Assembly (NCBI GenBank): GCA_964358855.1
Contig: CAYHQQ010000014.1
Coordinates: forward strand, 14,697 to 78,696
From: UBA2396 sp038042175
Lineage (GTDB): Bacteria; Planctomycetota; Phycisphaerae; Phycisphaerales; UBA1924
Direction of reading: 5' to 3'
Length of the DNA stretch: 64,000 bases
Shown here: piece after piece, positions 38,026 to 47,320 of the stretch
Layout: each line of letters starts with the position of its first letter
Position numbering within the stretch: position 1 is the first letter of the stretch
The notes under the pieces: generated by a model
Database searches by the model: none
What the model saw: the letters and a program-made list of their open reading frames with translations, nothing else
Told to the model about the DNA's origin: nothing
Position numbers and translations under genes: made by a program

Positions 38026-39564
38026 CTACCCGTTCACGGACTCGCCGACACGTCGTATGGCGATGGTGTTAACGCTTTTGGGTTTGCCCAGGGGTTTGCC
38101 GGCCAGGAGCAGGACGGTCTGTCCGGCCAGGCAGAGTCCGGTTCCCAGCAGATAGGCGTCGACGCGCTCGTACCAGGTCTTGAGTGACGCGTCGGCCGGC
38201 GGGGCTTCGCAGACGGCGATGACGCCGCCGAAGAGGCCCATGCGCCGGGCGGCCCGTTCGCTGGAGGTGAACGAAACGATGGGGACGTGGAAGTTATTTT
38301 GGGAGAGGTAGCGGGCGGTGCCTCCCCACTCGCTCCAGACGACGATGGCCTTTGCCTCTGCGTCGGCGGCGATGTACCAGGCGCCGTGGGCGAGGGCGGC
38401 GATTTTGGAGTGGGAGTCGGCGAAGAACTTGGGCTGCATCTCGTCGCGGGCGAGGGTGGCAACTCGGACCTCGGCGGCGGAGACGATGCGTCGCATGGTC
38501 TCGACGACCAGGGCGGGGTGCTTGCCGGTGGCGGTTTCGGCGCTGAGCATGACGGCGTCGGCGCCGTCGAAGATGGCGTTGGCGACGTCGCTGGCCTCGG
38601 CCCTGGTCGGGATCGAGTTCTCGATCATGGTCTCGAGCATCTGGGTGGCGACGATGCAGGGCTTGCCCCACTCGGCGCACTTGGCGACGATTTCCTTCTG
38701 GGCGACGGGCACGCGGGCGATGTCCATCTCGACGCCCAGATCGCCGCGGGCGACCATGATGGCGTCGGCGGCGCGGACGATGCGGTCGAGGTCGGCCAGG
38801 GCCTGGGGCTTTTCGATTTTGGCGACCACGGGGATCCAGCGGGACATCTCATCGACGCCGTGGGGAGCCATGGCGGCCAGGCGCTCCTTGAGCTCGGTGA
38901 CTTCCTCGGCGGTGCGGACGAACGAGAGGGCGACGTAGTCGAGGTCGTGATCGACGGCCCACTTGGCGCACTCCCAGTCGCGCTGGGTGATGGCGGGGGC
39001 GGTGATGGTGCTCTGGGGCAGGTTGATTCCCTTGCCGCTGGTCACCAGGCCCCCGACGGTCACGCGGCAGCGGAGCTCGCCCTTGGCGAGGTCGCGTTCG
39101 ACGGCGAGCATGCGGATGGCGCCGTCGTTGACCAGGACCTTGTGGCCGGGCTCGACCTCGGCGACAAGCTTGTCGTAGGTCACGCTGAAGACGGCGATGG
39201 GCTCGCCGCTGGGCTGGGTCTCGAGGCGAGATTCGGCGAGACCGACGCGAAAGACGAGGTCCTGCCCCGCTTCGACGGTGATTCCGCCCTCGGGGACCTT
39301 GCCGACGCGGATCTTGGGCCCCTGCAGGTCGCCCATGCAGGCGACGGGGCGTTTCATGGATGCGGAGACGGAGCGGACGGTGGCGAGGCGGCGTTCGTGA
39401 GCGGCGAAGTCGCCGTGGGAGAAGTTGAAGCGAAAGACGCTGACGCCGGCCTCGATGAGTCGACGGACCATCTCGGGCGAGTCGCTGGCGGGGCCGATGG
39501 TGGCGACGATCTTGGCCAGCATGGCGGGGGGCGCTTCGGGGTTGCCCGCGTTTGGCTTGGTCAT
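38026..39564 (-). CDS. pyk: pyruvate kinase
   Basis: This 512-residue enzyme has the family signatures: KIVATIGPAS near the start, FNFSHGDF, the lysine motif VVAKIEKPQA, the MVARGDLGVE metal site, and VATQMLETMIENSIPTRAEASDVANA. It converts phosphoenolpyruvate and ADP to pyruvate and ATP in the last step of glycolysis. The C-terminal domain (residue 360 onward) is complete. The start MTKPNAGN follows GGAG by 8 nt. The glycosyltransferase gene follows with a nine-base gap. Confidence 0.95.
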   Translation of the reverse strand: MTKPNAGNPEAPPAMLAKIVATIGPASDSPEMVRRLIEAGVSVFRFNFSHGDFAAHERRLATVRSVSASMKRPVACMGDLQGPKIRVGKVPEGGITVEAGQDLVFRVGLAESRLETQPSGEPIAVFSVTYDKLVAEVEPGHKVLVNDGAIRMLAVERDLAKGELRCRVTVGGLVTSGKGINLPQSTITAPAITQRDWECAKWAVDHDLDYVALSFVRTAEEVTELKERLAAMAPHGVDEMSRWIPVVAKIEKPQALADLDRIVRAADAIMVARGDLGVEMDIARVPVAQKEIVAKCAEWGKPCIVATQMLETMIENSIPTRAEASDVANAIFDGADAVMLSAETATGKHPALVVETMRRIVSAAEVRVATLARDEMQPKFFADSHSKIAALAHGAWYIAADAEAKAIVVWSEWGGTARYLSQNNFHVPIVSFTSSERAARRMGLFGGVIAVCEAPPADASLKTWYERVDAYLLGTGLCLAGQTVLLLAGKPLGKPKSVNTIAIRRVGESVNG

Positions 39565-39842
39565 GAACCTTTCTCCGACGGGCAGATCTCGGACGCTGGG
39601 CGTGATACGGGTGGCGAGCGTTCGCGGGGCGGTGTTCATGTGGAGCGTATCGGACCGGAGGGTGGAGTGCTGGAATGGGGGCCGGTGAATCCAAGGGGGC
39701 GTGGTGTTTGCCTTGCGGAGGGGGCCGAGTGCACCGTTTGTGCGGTCGGCCGATATTGGGGCGCAGACGACGGCACGCCCAGACCGTTGAATGGCCTAGG
39801 CGAGTCTTCGTAGATGCGACGCGTATCACGGCGCCATTCGGC
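39565..39842. other. intergenic region upstream of pyk
   Basis: A 391-nt gap separates pyk from the next minus-strand gene. The right half holds the three-hairpin element listed separately; in the rest I see no gene and no clear promoter match. Confidence 0.4.
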
Positions 39843-39924
39843 CGACCCCTTCGGGGTCGAAACGCGATGCGCGATTGTTTCGGGGGCTGCGCCCCCGGCT
39901 ATTGACGATAACCCCTCCGGGGTT
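39843..39924 (+). repeat. three-hairpin dispersed element, copy 2
   Basis: The hairpins are CGACCCC-ttc-GGGGTCG (39843-39859), CGGGGGC-tgc-GCCCCCG (39881-39897) and AACCCC-tcc-GGGGTT (39910-39924). Linker CTATTGACG and loop tcc match copy 1, while the arms of the third hairpin differ completely but still pair. Confidence 0.85.
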
Positions 39925-39955
39925 CAAGACATGATTTCTTCGGCCGCAGGACGAT

Positions 39956-41932
39956 TCAATCCGCGCCGGCGGTACTGCCCAGGCGCACGACCTCGCGATA
40001 GGTCTTACGGAAGTACGCGGTGTAGCCGAGAGTGAAGTCGGACTTGAGCTTTCCGGTGCTCTTGGCTTCACGCCAGGCTTTGGCGATCGCGGGGAAGTTT
40101 TCCGGTGTGAACTCCAAGGCCTTGCCCCCCGCGCCCCCGGCCCCCCCCACCGTCGTCTCGGGGAAGGAGTAGAAGAGACGGAGCATCTGCCCCAGGCGGT
40201 CGGATGGGAAGTCGGGCGTGGCCCTGCATCGGTGGATCGCGTCCCAGGCGGCCTGCTGGTCTTCCATCACGTCGACGGAGAACGAAGGCATCATGACGCC
40301 GATGGCGTCGCGCCATCCGACGGGTTTGGCCATGGGCGCGCGCTCGAAGGGGTTGATCTTGTCGATCATGACGGCGCGGTATGGCTCGTACATATCGGCG
40401 CGGATAGGCAGGCGGCGCAGCTCGTACTCCCGGGGGCCCATCGGTTCGCCCGATTCGCCCTTTGGGTTTCCCTCTCGGGACGTCTGGGCGCCCGGGCCGG
40501 CGGCGGGGAATTGCCAGAGGGCCTGAGCCTCGGTGGTCAGGCAGAAGCGGACGAAGCGCTTGGCGAGTTCGGGGTTGGGTGCACCACGGAGGATTGAGAC
40601 GGGGTCGGCGTCGTAGTTGGTCTGGCCCAGCGGGTCGAGGTATCCGACGCGACCGGTTGAGGCCTGCTGACCGGCCTTGAGAACCGACTGGGCCTGCGTC
40701 TTGCCGTAGAAGTCGATGGCCAGGCCCGCGGCGGCCTCGCCCTGGCTCACGTCGATGGGGGGCTTGGTGGAGGAGTAGGCGTAGTAACGAGCGTTGGCGG
40801 TGATCTCGCGGAGGGATCGCCACGCCATCGCCCAGGCTTGGTCGATCTCGACCTCGTGGCCCTCGGCGGCGGCTTTCATGAGCCCGTCTCGTTCGAGGAG
40901 CTTGGGGAGCCAGCCGCCTTTGCCGGCGGCGCTCCAGACGTGGCTGTTGAGGATCATGTCGATGGCGGTGGTGAGCGAGCCGGACTGGCGTGGGTCGGCG
41001 AGGGCGACCAGGCCCCGGAGCTTGTAGGTCCGCAGGTCGTCGAAGCTGGTGGGCTCTGGAAGGCCCATGTCGGCGAACATTTCACGGTTGTAGACGACGC
41101 CGAAGGACGAGAGGGCGGTCCCGATCCAGAACTGCTCGGGGTCGTAGAGGTTTTCGGCGCCGATCGCGTTGGGAGTGAGGGGTTTGAGCTCTTCCTTGGT
41201 GAGTCCGGCGGGAATGGACATCTGAACGCTGAAGTCGCGGAGCAGTTGGCTGCTGTTCACGCGCACCTTGGCCGCTTTGCCTTCGGCGAGTGGGGCGAGC
41301 GAGGCCGCACCACCCTCAACGGCCGCGATGGGTATCCGCAGCTTGACGGGCTTGGTCGAACTTGCGGCGACGACGACGCCGGCGACGATATCGGTCATCT
41401 CGCCGAGCCTTTCGGGTTTGGGGCGATCGGCCGGCAGTTGGATTGAGAGTTCCGCGTCGACCATGCCGCCATTGGGAAAGGCCGCCACGGTCACGGTGGC
41501 GTTTGCTCGCGACTTGAGTCGGCCATGGTCGTAGGAGCCGCCGCCGAGCATGAGGTCGTACCCCAGATCGCCGGGCTCAAAGTCGGCGTCGACGGAGAAG
41601 GACGGGTCGGAGAGCTTGGCGGGGTCCTTTTTGGCGACCTCTTCGAGGCGGCGTTTGATGTGCGAGGTGAACTGGGCCTGGAGGAGTTTGACGATCTCGC
41701 TGGTGCCCAGGGGGCCTCGCCAGTCGACCTCGATCTCCTGGGCGTAGACGCGTTTGTGCCAGACCTTGAAGGCGGCGCCAAACTCCTCTGAGATCTGGCG
41801 GACGTGGGGCGTGATGATGATGACCTTGGGGGTGCCGGGTTTGAAGCGGTCTGGGGCCGCGCCGCGCATGGCGAAGGGAACACCCAGGATGAGCGCGAAG
41901 GCGGCGAAAGCCCAGAACCGTGACCAGATCAT
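39956..41932 (-). CDS. extracellular solute-binding protein, iron-type
   Basis: This 658-residue protein starts with a hydrophobic signal-like helix (MIWSRFWAFAAFALILG). The C-terminal 430 residues resemble periplasmic binding proteins of the ferric-iron/spermidine class: FWIGTALSSFGVVYNREMF, LADPRQSGS, GEAAAGLAIDFYG and a late NPELAKRFVRFCLTTEAQ. The N-terminal part (IIITPHVRQISEEFGAAFKVW) belongs to the same fold, interrupted by an unusual insert of about 200 residues. No ABC permease or ATPase gene is next to it, so its partner is elsewhere or it acts alone. Its ligand is unknown. TACAGT stands five bases before the ATG and no Shine-Dalgarno is present. Confidence 0.78.
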   Translation of the reverse strand: MIWSRFWAFAAFALILGVPFAMRGAAPDRFKPGTPKVIIITPHVRQISEEFGAAFKVWHKRVYAQEIEVDWRGPLGTSEIVKLLQAQFTSHIKRRLEEVAKKDPAKLSDPSFSVDADFEPGDLGYDLMLGGGSYDHGRLKSRANATVTVAAFPNGGMVDAELSIQLPADRPKPERLGEMTDIVAGVVVAASSTKPVKLRIPIAAVEGGAASLAPLAEGKAAKVRVNSSQLLRDFSVQMSIPAGLTKEELKPLTPNAIGAENLYDPEQFWIGTALSSFGVVYNREMFADMGLPEPTSFDDLRTYKLRGLVALADPRQSGSLTTAIDMILNSHVWSAAGKGGWLPKLLERDGLMKAAAEGHEVEIDQAWAMAWRSLREITANARYYAYSSTKPPIDVSQGEAAAGLAIDFYGKTQAQSVLKAGQQASTGRVGYLDPLGQTNYDADPVSILRGAPNPELAKRFVRFCLTTEAQALWQFPAAGPGAQTSREGNPKGESGEPMGPREYELRRLPIRADMYEPYRAVMIDKINPFERAPMAKPVGWRDAIGVMMPSFSVDVMEDQQAAWDAIHRCRATPDFPSDRLGQMLRLFYSFPETTVGGAGGAGGKALEFTPENFPAIAKAWREAKSTGKLKSDFTLGYTAYFRKTYREVVRLGSTAGAD

Positions 41933-42006
41933 TCCCGACTGTAAGCCTACTGGATGGGGGGAGGCCTTGGGCTCGCCCAGGCGTCGAGGTCGGCCCATAA
42001 TGATCC

Positions 42007-42753
42007 ATGGCAAACGAGGGAACACCGGCACAGGTCGTGATCGTCACCGGGGCGGGGAGCGGGATCGGGCGCGAGATCGCGCTGGATCTTTCGGGGCGCG
42101 GATGCAAGGTGGTGCTCGCGGGGCGGCGGAGGGAGCCCCTGGAGGAGACGGCGCAGTTCCTGGCGGGCGAGTCGCTGGTGGTGATCGCCGATGTGGGGAA
42201 GGCGAGCGATGCCCACCGCATCATCGACGAGGCGGTGAAGCGGTTCGGGCGGCTTGACGTTCTGATCAACAACGCGGGTGCGGCCCCGTGCATGCCCATC
42301 GACAAGCACACGCCGGCGGTCATCGACCAGACGTTTGCGGTCAACGCCCTGGGGCCGGCGTACCTGATCGCCAGGGCGTGGAAGGTCTGGGAGGATCAGA
42401 ACGCGGCGGACCACGCGGCGGGGCGCAACCCCGGAGGCGGGTGCATCGTGAATATCTCGTCGATGGCGACGGTCGACCCCTTCCCGGGACTTTTCGCGTA
42501 CGCGGCCGCGAAGGGGGCGCTGAGCACCATGATCAAGTCGTGCCACATCGAGGGCAAGGACCTGGGCATCCGGTCGTTTTGCGTCTCGCCGGGGATGGTG
42601 GAGACGGCAATGCTGCGAGCGATCGTGGACAGCGACATGCTCCCGCACGATCGGACGCTCTCGCCCAAGGCGGTCGCCATCATCGTGGCCGAGTGTATCT
42701 CGGGGCTTCGCGACGATGTCTCGGGGCAGGTGCTCTTGCTTCCCAGTCCGTGA
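42007..42753 (+). CDS. short-chain dehydrogenase/reductase
   Basis: This 248-residue SDR has the NAD(P)-binding TGAGSGIG motif (residues 14-21), NNAG, the catalytic serine in ISSMA and Tyr-x-x-x-Lys in YAAAK, and the PGMVETAM segment. The substrate cannot be read. It is divergent from the solute-binding protein (74-nt gap) and 33 nt upstream of a glycoside-hydrolase gene, with which it probably forms a unit. A CATAAT box lies five bases before the ATG. Confidence 0.9.
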   Translation: MANEGTPAQVVIVTGAGSGIGREIALDLSGRGCKVVLAGRRREPLEETAQFLAGESLVVIADVGKASDAHRIIDEAVKRFGRLDVLINNAGAAPCMPIDKHTPAVIDQTFAVNALGPAYLIARAWKVWEDQNAADHAAGRNPGGGCIVNISSMATVDPFPGLFAYAAAKGALSTMIKSCHIEGKDLGIRSFCVSPGMVETAMLRAIVDSDMLPHDRTLSPKAVAIIVAECISGLRDDVSGQVLLLPSP

Positions 42754-42786
42754 ACCATGTCGCTCGCACAACATGAGGAGAAGACG

Positions 42787-44949
42787 TTGCACCACGCCAC
42801 CACCGCGGTTTGTCTCGCGATCACGACGCTGACCCACGCCTCGCCGCCGGCGGACTGGCTGATCGATTCCGCGGCGTGCATCGCCAGGGTGCAGACGGCG
42901 AAGGACGAGATTGTTCTGACCAACGGGCTGGTGGCACGCACGATCCGGCTGACGCCCAACGCGGCGACGGTGGCGATGCGCAATCTCACGTCGGGACAGA
43001 ACGAGGTGCGGAGCGTGAGGCCCGAGGCGTCGGTCACCGTCGACGCCAAGGCGTACGCGGTGGGCGGGCTTGTTGGCCAACCGATCCATAACTATCTGCT
43101 TCCCGAGTGGATCGCCGCGATGAAGAGCGATCCCGCGGCGTTCGCGTACGTCGGGCATCGCGTGGGCAAGACGGCCGAGCGGTTCGCGTGGAAGAGGCGG
43201 GCGGAGTGGTCGAGCGCGAGCGCCGCGTGGCCGCCGCCGGGGGTTTCGCTCGAGCTCGATTTCAAGGCGCCCATCGGAGGGCCTGCTGGAGTGGGTGTCA
43301 CGGTCCACTATGAGCTCTACGACGGGATTCCGCTGATCTCCAAGTGGATCACGGTTTCGAACGCGGGCGAGAGGGCGGTCGTGCTCGACTCGTTCACGGC
43401 GGAGATTCTGGCGGCGGTTGAGCCAGCGTCGATGGTGGGCGGGAAGGCGAGCGACTTTGCCGGGTTCCCTCGCTCGATGCACGTTGAGACCGATTACTCC
43501 TTCGGCGGCTCAATGGACACGGGGGTGGACGCGCCGGGGGTGCGATGGAAGCTCGATCCGCTGTACGCGACGCAGATCAACTACGAGCGGCAGACGCCGT
43601 GCCTGCTCGAGTGCTCTCCGCCGGTGGGGCCTGGGGCGGTGATCGCGCCGGGGGGCACGTTTGAGTCCTTCCGGGTATTTGAGCTCTTGCACGATTCGAC
43701 CGATCGAGAGCGCCGGGGGCTCGCGCTGCGCCGGATGTACCGGACGATCTCGCCCTGGGTGCTGGAGAACCCGCTGATCTTCCACGTGCGCACGGCGGAC
43801 CCGGCGAGTGTTCGCAGCGCGGTTGATCAGGCGAGCGCGGTGGGATTTGAGCTCGTGATCATGACCTTTGGCTCGGGGTTTGAGATCGAGAACCGCGACG
43901 CCGCGTACCTGGCGCAACTGAAGTCGCTGGGCGAGTACGCGCACTCGAAGGGGATCGCTCTGGGCGGGTACTCGCTGCTGGCGAGCCGCTCGATCAACGC
44001 GGAGCACGACGTGGTCAATCCCAAGACGGGCAAGCCGGGCGGATTCGCGGTGTTCGGGAACTCGCCCTGCCTGGGGTCGGCGTGGGGGCAGGAGTATTTC
44101 CGCACGCTCTACGCGTTCTACGAGGGGACGGGGCTGGACGTGCTCGAGCACGACGGGAGCTATCCGGGCGATGTGTGCGCCTCGGAGAAGCATCCCGGGC
44201 ACGCGGGGCTTGCGGACTCGCAGTGGACGCAGTGGCGGCAGATCAGCGACTTCTACAAGTGGTGCCGGGGGCGGGGCGTGTACCTGAACGTGCCGGACTG
44301 GTACTACCTCGCGGGGGCGAGCAAGTGCGCGATGGGATATCGGGAGACGAACTGGTCGTTGCCGCGAGAGCAACAGGAGATCATCGAGCGCCAGAACATC
44401 TATGACGGGACATGGACCAAGACACCCAGCATGGGCTGGATGTTCGTGCCGCTGACGGAGTACCAGGGGGGCGGGGCGGCGGCCACGATCGAGCCGCTGC
44501 ACGAGCACATCGACCATTACGAGCGGCGGCTGACGAATCTGCTGGGCGCGGGGGTGCAGGCGTGCTTCCGGGGGCCGCGGCTTTACGACACCGACCAGAC
44601 GCGTGACATGGTCAAGAAGTGGGTGTCGTGGTTCAAGGAGCACCGGGCGATCCTGGAGTCGGACATCGTGCACGGGCGGCGGCCCGACGGCTCGGACATC
44701 GACTGGATTCTGCACGTGAACCCGACGCTCAAGGAGCGCGGGATGCTGGTGGTCCACAATCCATTGACGGCGGACGTGACACGCGAGCTGACGATCGACA
44801 TGACGTACACGGGGTTGGTGGGCAAGGGTGTGATGCGAGACGCGACGGGCAAGTCGACGCCGATCGCGATCGATGGGCGCGGGCACGCGACTGTTACGCC
44901 GACTGTTCCGGCGAGGGGAATGTGGTGGGCGGTGTTCGCGAACGAATGA
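42787..44949 (+). CDS. secreted alpha-galactosidase-like glycoside hydrolase
   Basis: A TTG start was chosen because AGGAG lies six bases upstream and a short signal peptide (cleavage after Thr-His-Ala) follows; an ATG at 42757 has no ribosome site. The 720-residue product has an N-terminal beta-sandwich (residues 30-320), a TIM barrel with TYGS-like strands (LVIMTFGSGFE, GLDVLEHDGSYPGD) and a C-terminal beta domain ending ARGMWWAVF. The layout is that of retaining alpha-galactosidases of clan GH-D, and the two acids in VLEHDG are the likely nucleophile region. Sequence similarity is too loose for a firm family. It follows the SDR gene by 33 nt. Confidence 0.72.
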   Translation: MHHATTAVCLAITTLTHASPPADWLIDSAACIARVQTAKDEIVLTNGLVARTIRLTPNAATVAMRNLTSGQNEVRSVRPEASVTVDAKAYAVGGLVGQPIHNYLLPEWIAAMKSDPAAFAYVGHRVGKTAERFAWKRRAEWSSASAAWPPPGVSLELDFKAPIGGPAGVGVTVHYELYDGIPLISKWITVSNAGERAVVLDSFTAEILAAVEPASMVGGKASDFAGFPRSMHVETDYSFGGSMDTGVDAPGVRWKLDPLYATQINYERQTPCLLECSPPVGPGAVIAPGGTFESFRVFELLHDSTDRERRGLALRRMYRTISPWVLENPLIFHVRTADPASVRSAVDQASAVGFELVIMTFGSGFEIENRDAAYLAQLKSLGEYAHSKGIALGGYSLLASRSINAEHDVVNPKTGKPGGFAVFGNSPCLGSAWGQEYFRTLYAFYEGTGLDVLEHDGSYPGDVCASEKHPGHAGLADSQWTQWRQISDFYKWCRGRGVYLNVPDWYYLAGASKCAMGYRETNWSLPREQQEIIERQNIYDGTWTKTPSMGWMFVPLTEYQGGGAAATIEPLHEHIDHYERRLTNLLGAGVQACFRGPRLYDTDQTRDMVKKWVSWFKEHRAILESDIVHGRRPDGSDIDWILHVNPTLKERGMLVVHNPLTADVTRELTIDMTYTGLVGKGVMRDATGKSTPIAIDGRGHATVTPTVPARGMWWAVFANE

Positions 44950-45028
44950 AGGGAAATGCGAACGCGAAGGCGCGAAGGGGAGCGGAGGGAGACGAGGAAG
45001 ATGGCGTGTAGAGGCAAAGGCAGAGACG

Positions 45029-45064
45029 TTTCACGCAGAGGTCGCAGAGGGACGCTGAGAAGAG
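45029..45064. repeat. TTCACGCAGAGGTCGCAGAGGG-type dispersed text
   Basis: A short repetitive element (CGCAGAGG, CGCAGAGGGACGC) lies between convergent genes. The flanking 164 nt contain no gene. Related ACGGAGG-type text occurs at 57224-57386. Confidence 0.4.
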
Positions 45065-45113
45065 AGTTATTGTGTGCGCTACTGGACCGCCGAAGTCTCA
45101 TCGTTGATAAAGA

Positions 45114-47141
45114 TCAGTCCTTTGCGGCGGTAGTGGAGTGCCATCGGACGGCCGCGAGGAGATAGAGCAGGTCGCGGTTGTCGATGACACCGTTTCCATC
45201 GAGATCGATGGGGGATTGCTGCTGGATGGCGACGTCGAGCAGGTCGATCTTGGCGTCGCTATTGAGATCGAACTTGAGGACGGCGGGGGGCGCGACGGGC
45301 GCGGAGAGAGCGTCGAGTTCGGCGCAGGTGACGAACTGGTCGAGGCCGCCGGCGGTGCCGGTCACGCGGATGCCGGTCGCCTGGAGAGGTGAGGCCAGGA
45401 CAATGTCGATGATCTGGAAGGGGACACCGGGGTCGAGGGGGGTCATGGAGGCGACGCCGCCGCCGGCGCCGGGGGGTGTGATCCAGACGCCGTTGACGCG
45501 GACTTGCGGGGTGAGGGTCGTGAAGTGCCCGCCGCGGGCGTTGGCCTGATCGAAGTGGTTGCCCTCGATGAAGCGGATGGTGTGGACGTCGACAAGTCGG
45601 TCGTAGGTCACGGTGAGGGTGACCTGGCCGCTGGCAGGGGCGCCGCTTCCCAGGGTGGAGAAGAAGTTGGACTCGTAGTCGCTGTTCTCGCGGCCCGACC
45701 AGTTCATCTCGACGCCGTTGGCGAAGAGAGGCGTGTTTCCGACGCCGGTGCCCGACGGGGGCGGCGCGTAGGGGGTTGAGGAGGCGGTTGAGACCAAGCC
45801 GCCGAGTTCGCGGACGCGGTTGTTGGCGCTGCGGCCGCGTTCTTGTTCGCGCGGGCTGTGGGCGAGTTTCTGGGCCTTGGTGCCGCGGATGGGCGGAGGG
45901 AGGAGCCATTTGCCACCCACACCTCCGGGGGCGTCGACGAGTCCGCCGCCCTGGACGATCATGCGTTCGCAGATGGGGAGCATGCGCTGGGCCATGAGGG
46001 TGAGGGTGTCCTCGGCGGCGGCATCGACGGGGAGGTAGTCGGTGAGGTTGTCGCGGGTGCGATAGATGTTGAAGCGATCGGAGAAGACCTGGGCGGGGAA
46101 CTGGGCGGTGAGCTGGTTGTAGCCGAGCATGAGGCCGATGAGCCCGCCCAGGGTCGCGGTGGAGTTGTCTGAGTCCCATCCCCAGAGGGTGCAGATCTGG
46201 ACGGTGCGTTTGTAGTCGCCCTGGCCGTAGAGCATGCCAGCGCAGGTGCTGGCGAAGTTGACGGAGGATTCGTACCAGGCGCGGTACTGGTAGCCATAGG
46301 CGGGGGCATTGGTCTGGAGGCGGATGACGATCTTGTCGCGGGTGGACTCCCAGTCGTTGATGTCGGGGTTGGCGAGGAAGTCGGCGAGAATGAAGTCGGC
46401 GATCTCGGCGGTCTTGGATGAGTCGGGGATGTACTTGCGAGCCTCGTCGTAGAGCCAGCGCATCTTGGCGGCGGGCGAAAGGCTTGGGTCGACTTGCGTG
46501 GCGAGTGAGTAGAGGATCGCGTGGAACTGGGAGGCGTGTGCGGCGTAGGAGGTGGCGGTTGTGCGGATGGGGAGGTCGGCGAGCTGGAGGGTCTGGTCGG
46601 TCATGCCGGGGCAGAAGGCGCCGAAGAACTCGGTGGTGAGCTGGGCGTCGATCATGAGCGCGTCGGAGTTGGCGCAGGTCATGGAGGTCATGGGGGGGAC
46701 GATGCCGCGATTCATGAGTGCGCGGGCCTTGGCGTTGGAGACCCAGATGAAGCGGTTGACGCTGGGGATCCACGCGCTGGCGATCGCCTGACCTGTGAAC
46801 GAGGTCCAGGTGGGGTTGCGTGAGAGGGCGTCGAGGTAGACGTACTCGATGTCGGTGTCGTCGTCGGCGAGCCAGGGGTTCTGGTTGAGAACGAAGTTGA
46901 TGCCGATTCCGTCGGGGGCCATGCCCCAGTCGGCGTCGGTGTAGAAGGGGGCGTGCTGGCGGATGCCCTCGGTGCGAAGGCCGGTCCAGTTGGCAATGCA
47001 TTGCCCGAGCCACATGGCGCGCAGACGGTCGGCGTAGGTGTTGCGGTCGATGAGGCGGGAACCCTGGGCGCAGGCCGTGGAGACCAGAGCGAGGGCAAGG
47101 GCAAGGGCGGGGAGTCGGGCGAGGGTTGGGGCTGGTGACAT
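45114..47141 (-). CDS. secreted ADP-ribosylglycohydrolase with discoidin-like domain and dockerin
   Basis: This 675-residue exported protein starts MSPAPTLARL, with GGAG seven bases upstream and a signal peptide ending near ACAQ. Residues of about 30-420 are an ADP-ribosylglycohydrolase (DraG/ARH-type) fold: DDDTDIEYVYLDAL and the Mg-binding GWDSDNSTATLGGLIGLMLGYN. A discoidin/F5-8-like beta-sandwich (residues 470-610) with YDRLVDVHTIRFIEGNHF follows. The end is a classical type I dockerin (DLNSDAKIDLLDVA, DLDGNGVIDNRDLLYLL), not the GC type. ADP-ribosylhydrolases are usually cytosolic, so an exported dockerin form is unusual. Its substrate outside the cell is unknown. Confidence 0.82.
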   Translation of the reverse strand: MSPAPTLARLPALALALALVSTACAQGSRLIDRNTYADRLRAMWLGQCIANWTGLRTEGIRQHAPFYTDADWGMAPDGIGINFVLNQNPWLADDDTDIEYVYLDALSRNPTWTSFTGQAIASAWIPSVNRFIWVSNAKARALMNRGIVPPMTSMTCANSDALMIDAQLTTEFFGAFCPGMTDQTLQLADLPIRTTATSYAAHASQFHAILYSLATQVDPSLSPAAKMRWLYDEARKYIPDSSKTAEIADFILADFLANPDINDWESTRDKIVIRLQTNAPAYGYQYRAWYESSVNFASTCAGMLYGQGDYKRTVQICTLWGWDSDNSTATLGGLIGLMLGYNQLTAQFPAQVFSDRFNIYRTRDNLTDYLPVDAAAEDTLTLMAQRMLPICERMIVQGGGLVDAPGGVGGKWLLPPPIRGTKAQKLAHSPREQERGRSANNRVRELGGLVSTASSTPYAPPPSGTGVGNTPLFANGVEMNWSGRENSDYESNFFSTLGSGAPASGQVTLTVTYDRLVDVHTIRFIEGNHFDQANARGGHFTTLTPQVRVNGVWITPPGAGGGVASMTPLDPGVPFQIIDIVLASPLQATGIRVTGTAGGLDQFVTCAELDALSAPVAPPAVLKFDLNSDAKIDLLDVAIQQQSPIDLDGNGVIDNRDLLYLLAAVRWHSTTAAKD

Positions 47142-47320
47142 GGGCGGGCTCCCGGCGGCGTGCAGCGGACTGTGAAGCATACCAGAGAGAGGGGGCTGCG
47201 CACAGGGCTAAATGGCCAATAAAGGGCGGCGATGCGGAGCAAAGGGACCAATGGCGTGCGAAACTGTGGTGCCCGGGATCCGAATACTGGGTTTGAGGGC
47301 CGAGTTGGCCCGGGGAGGCC

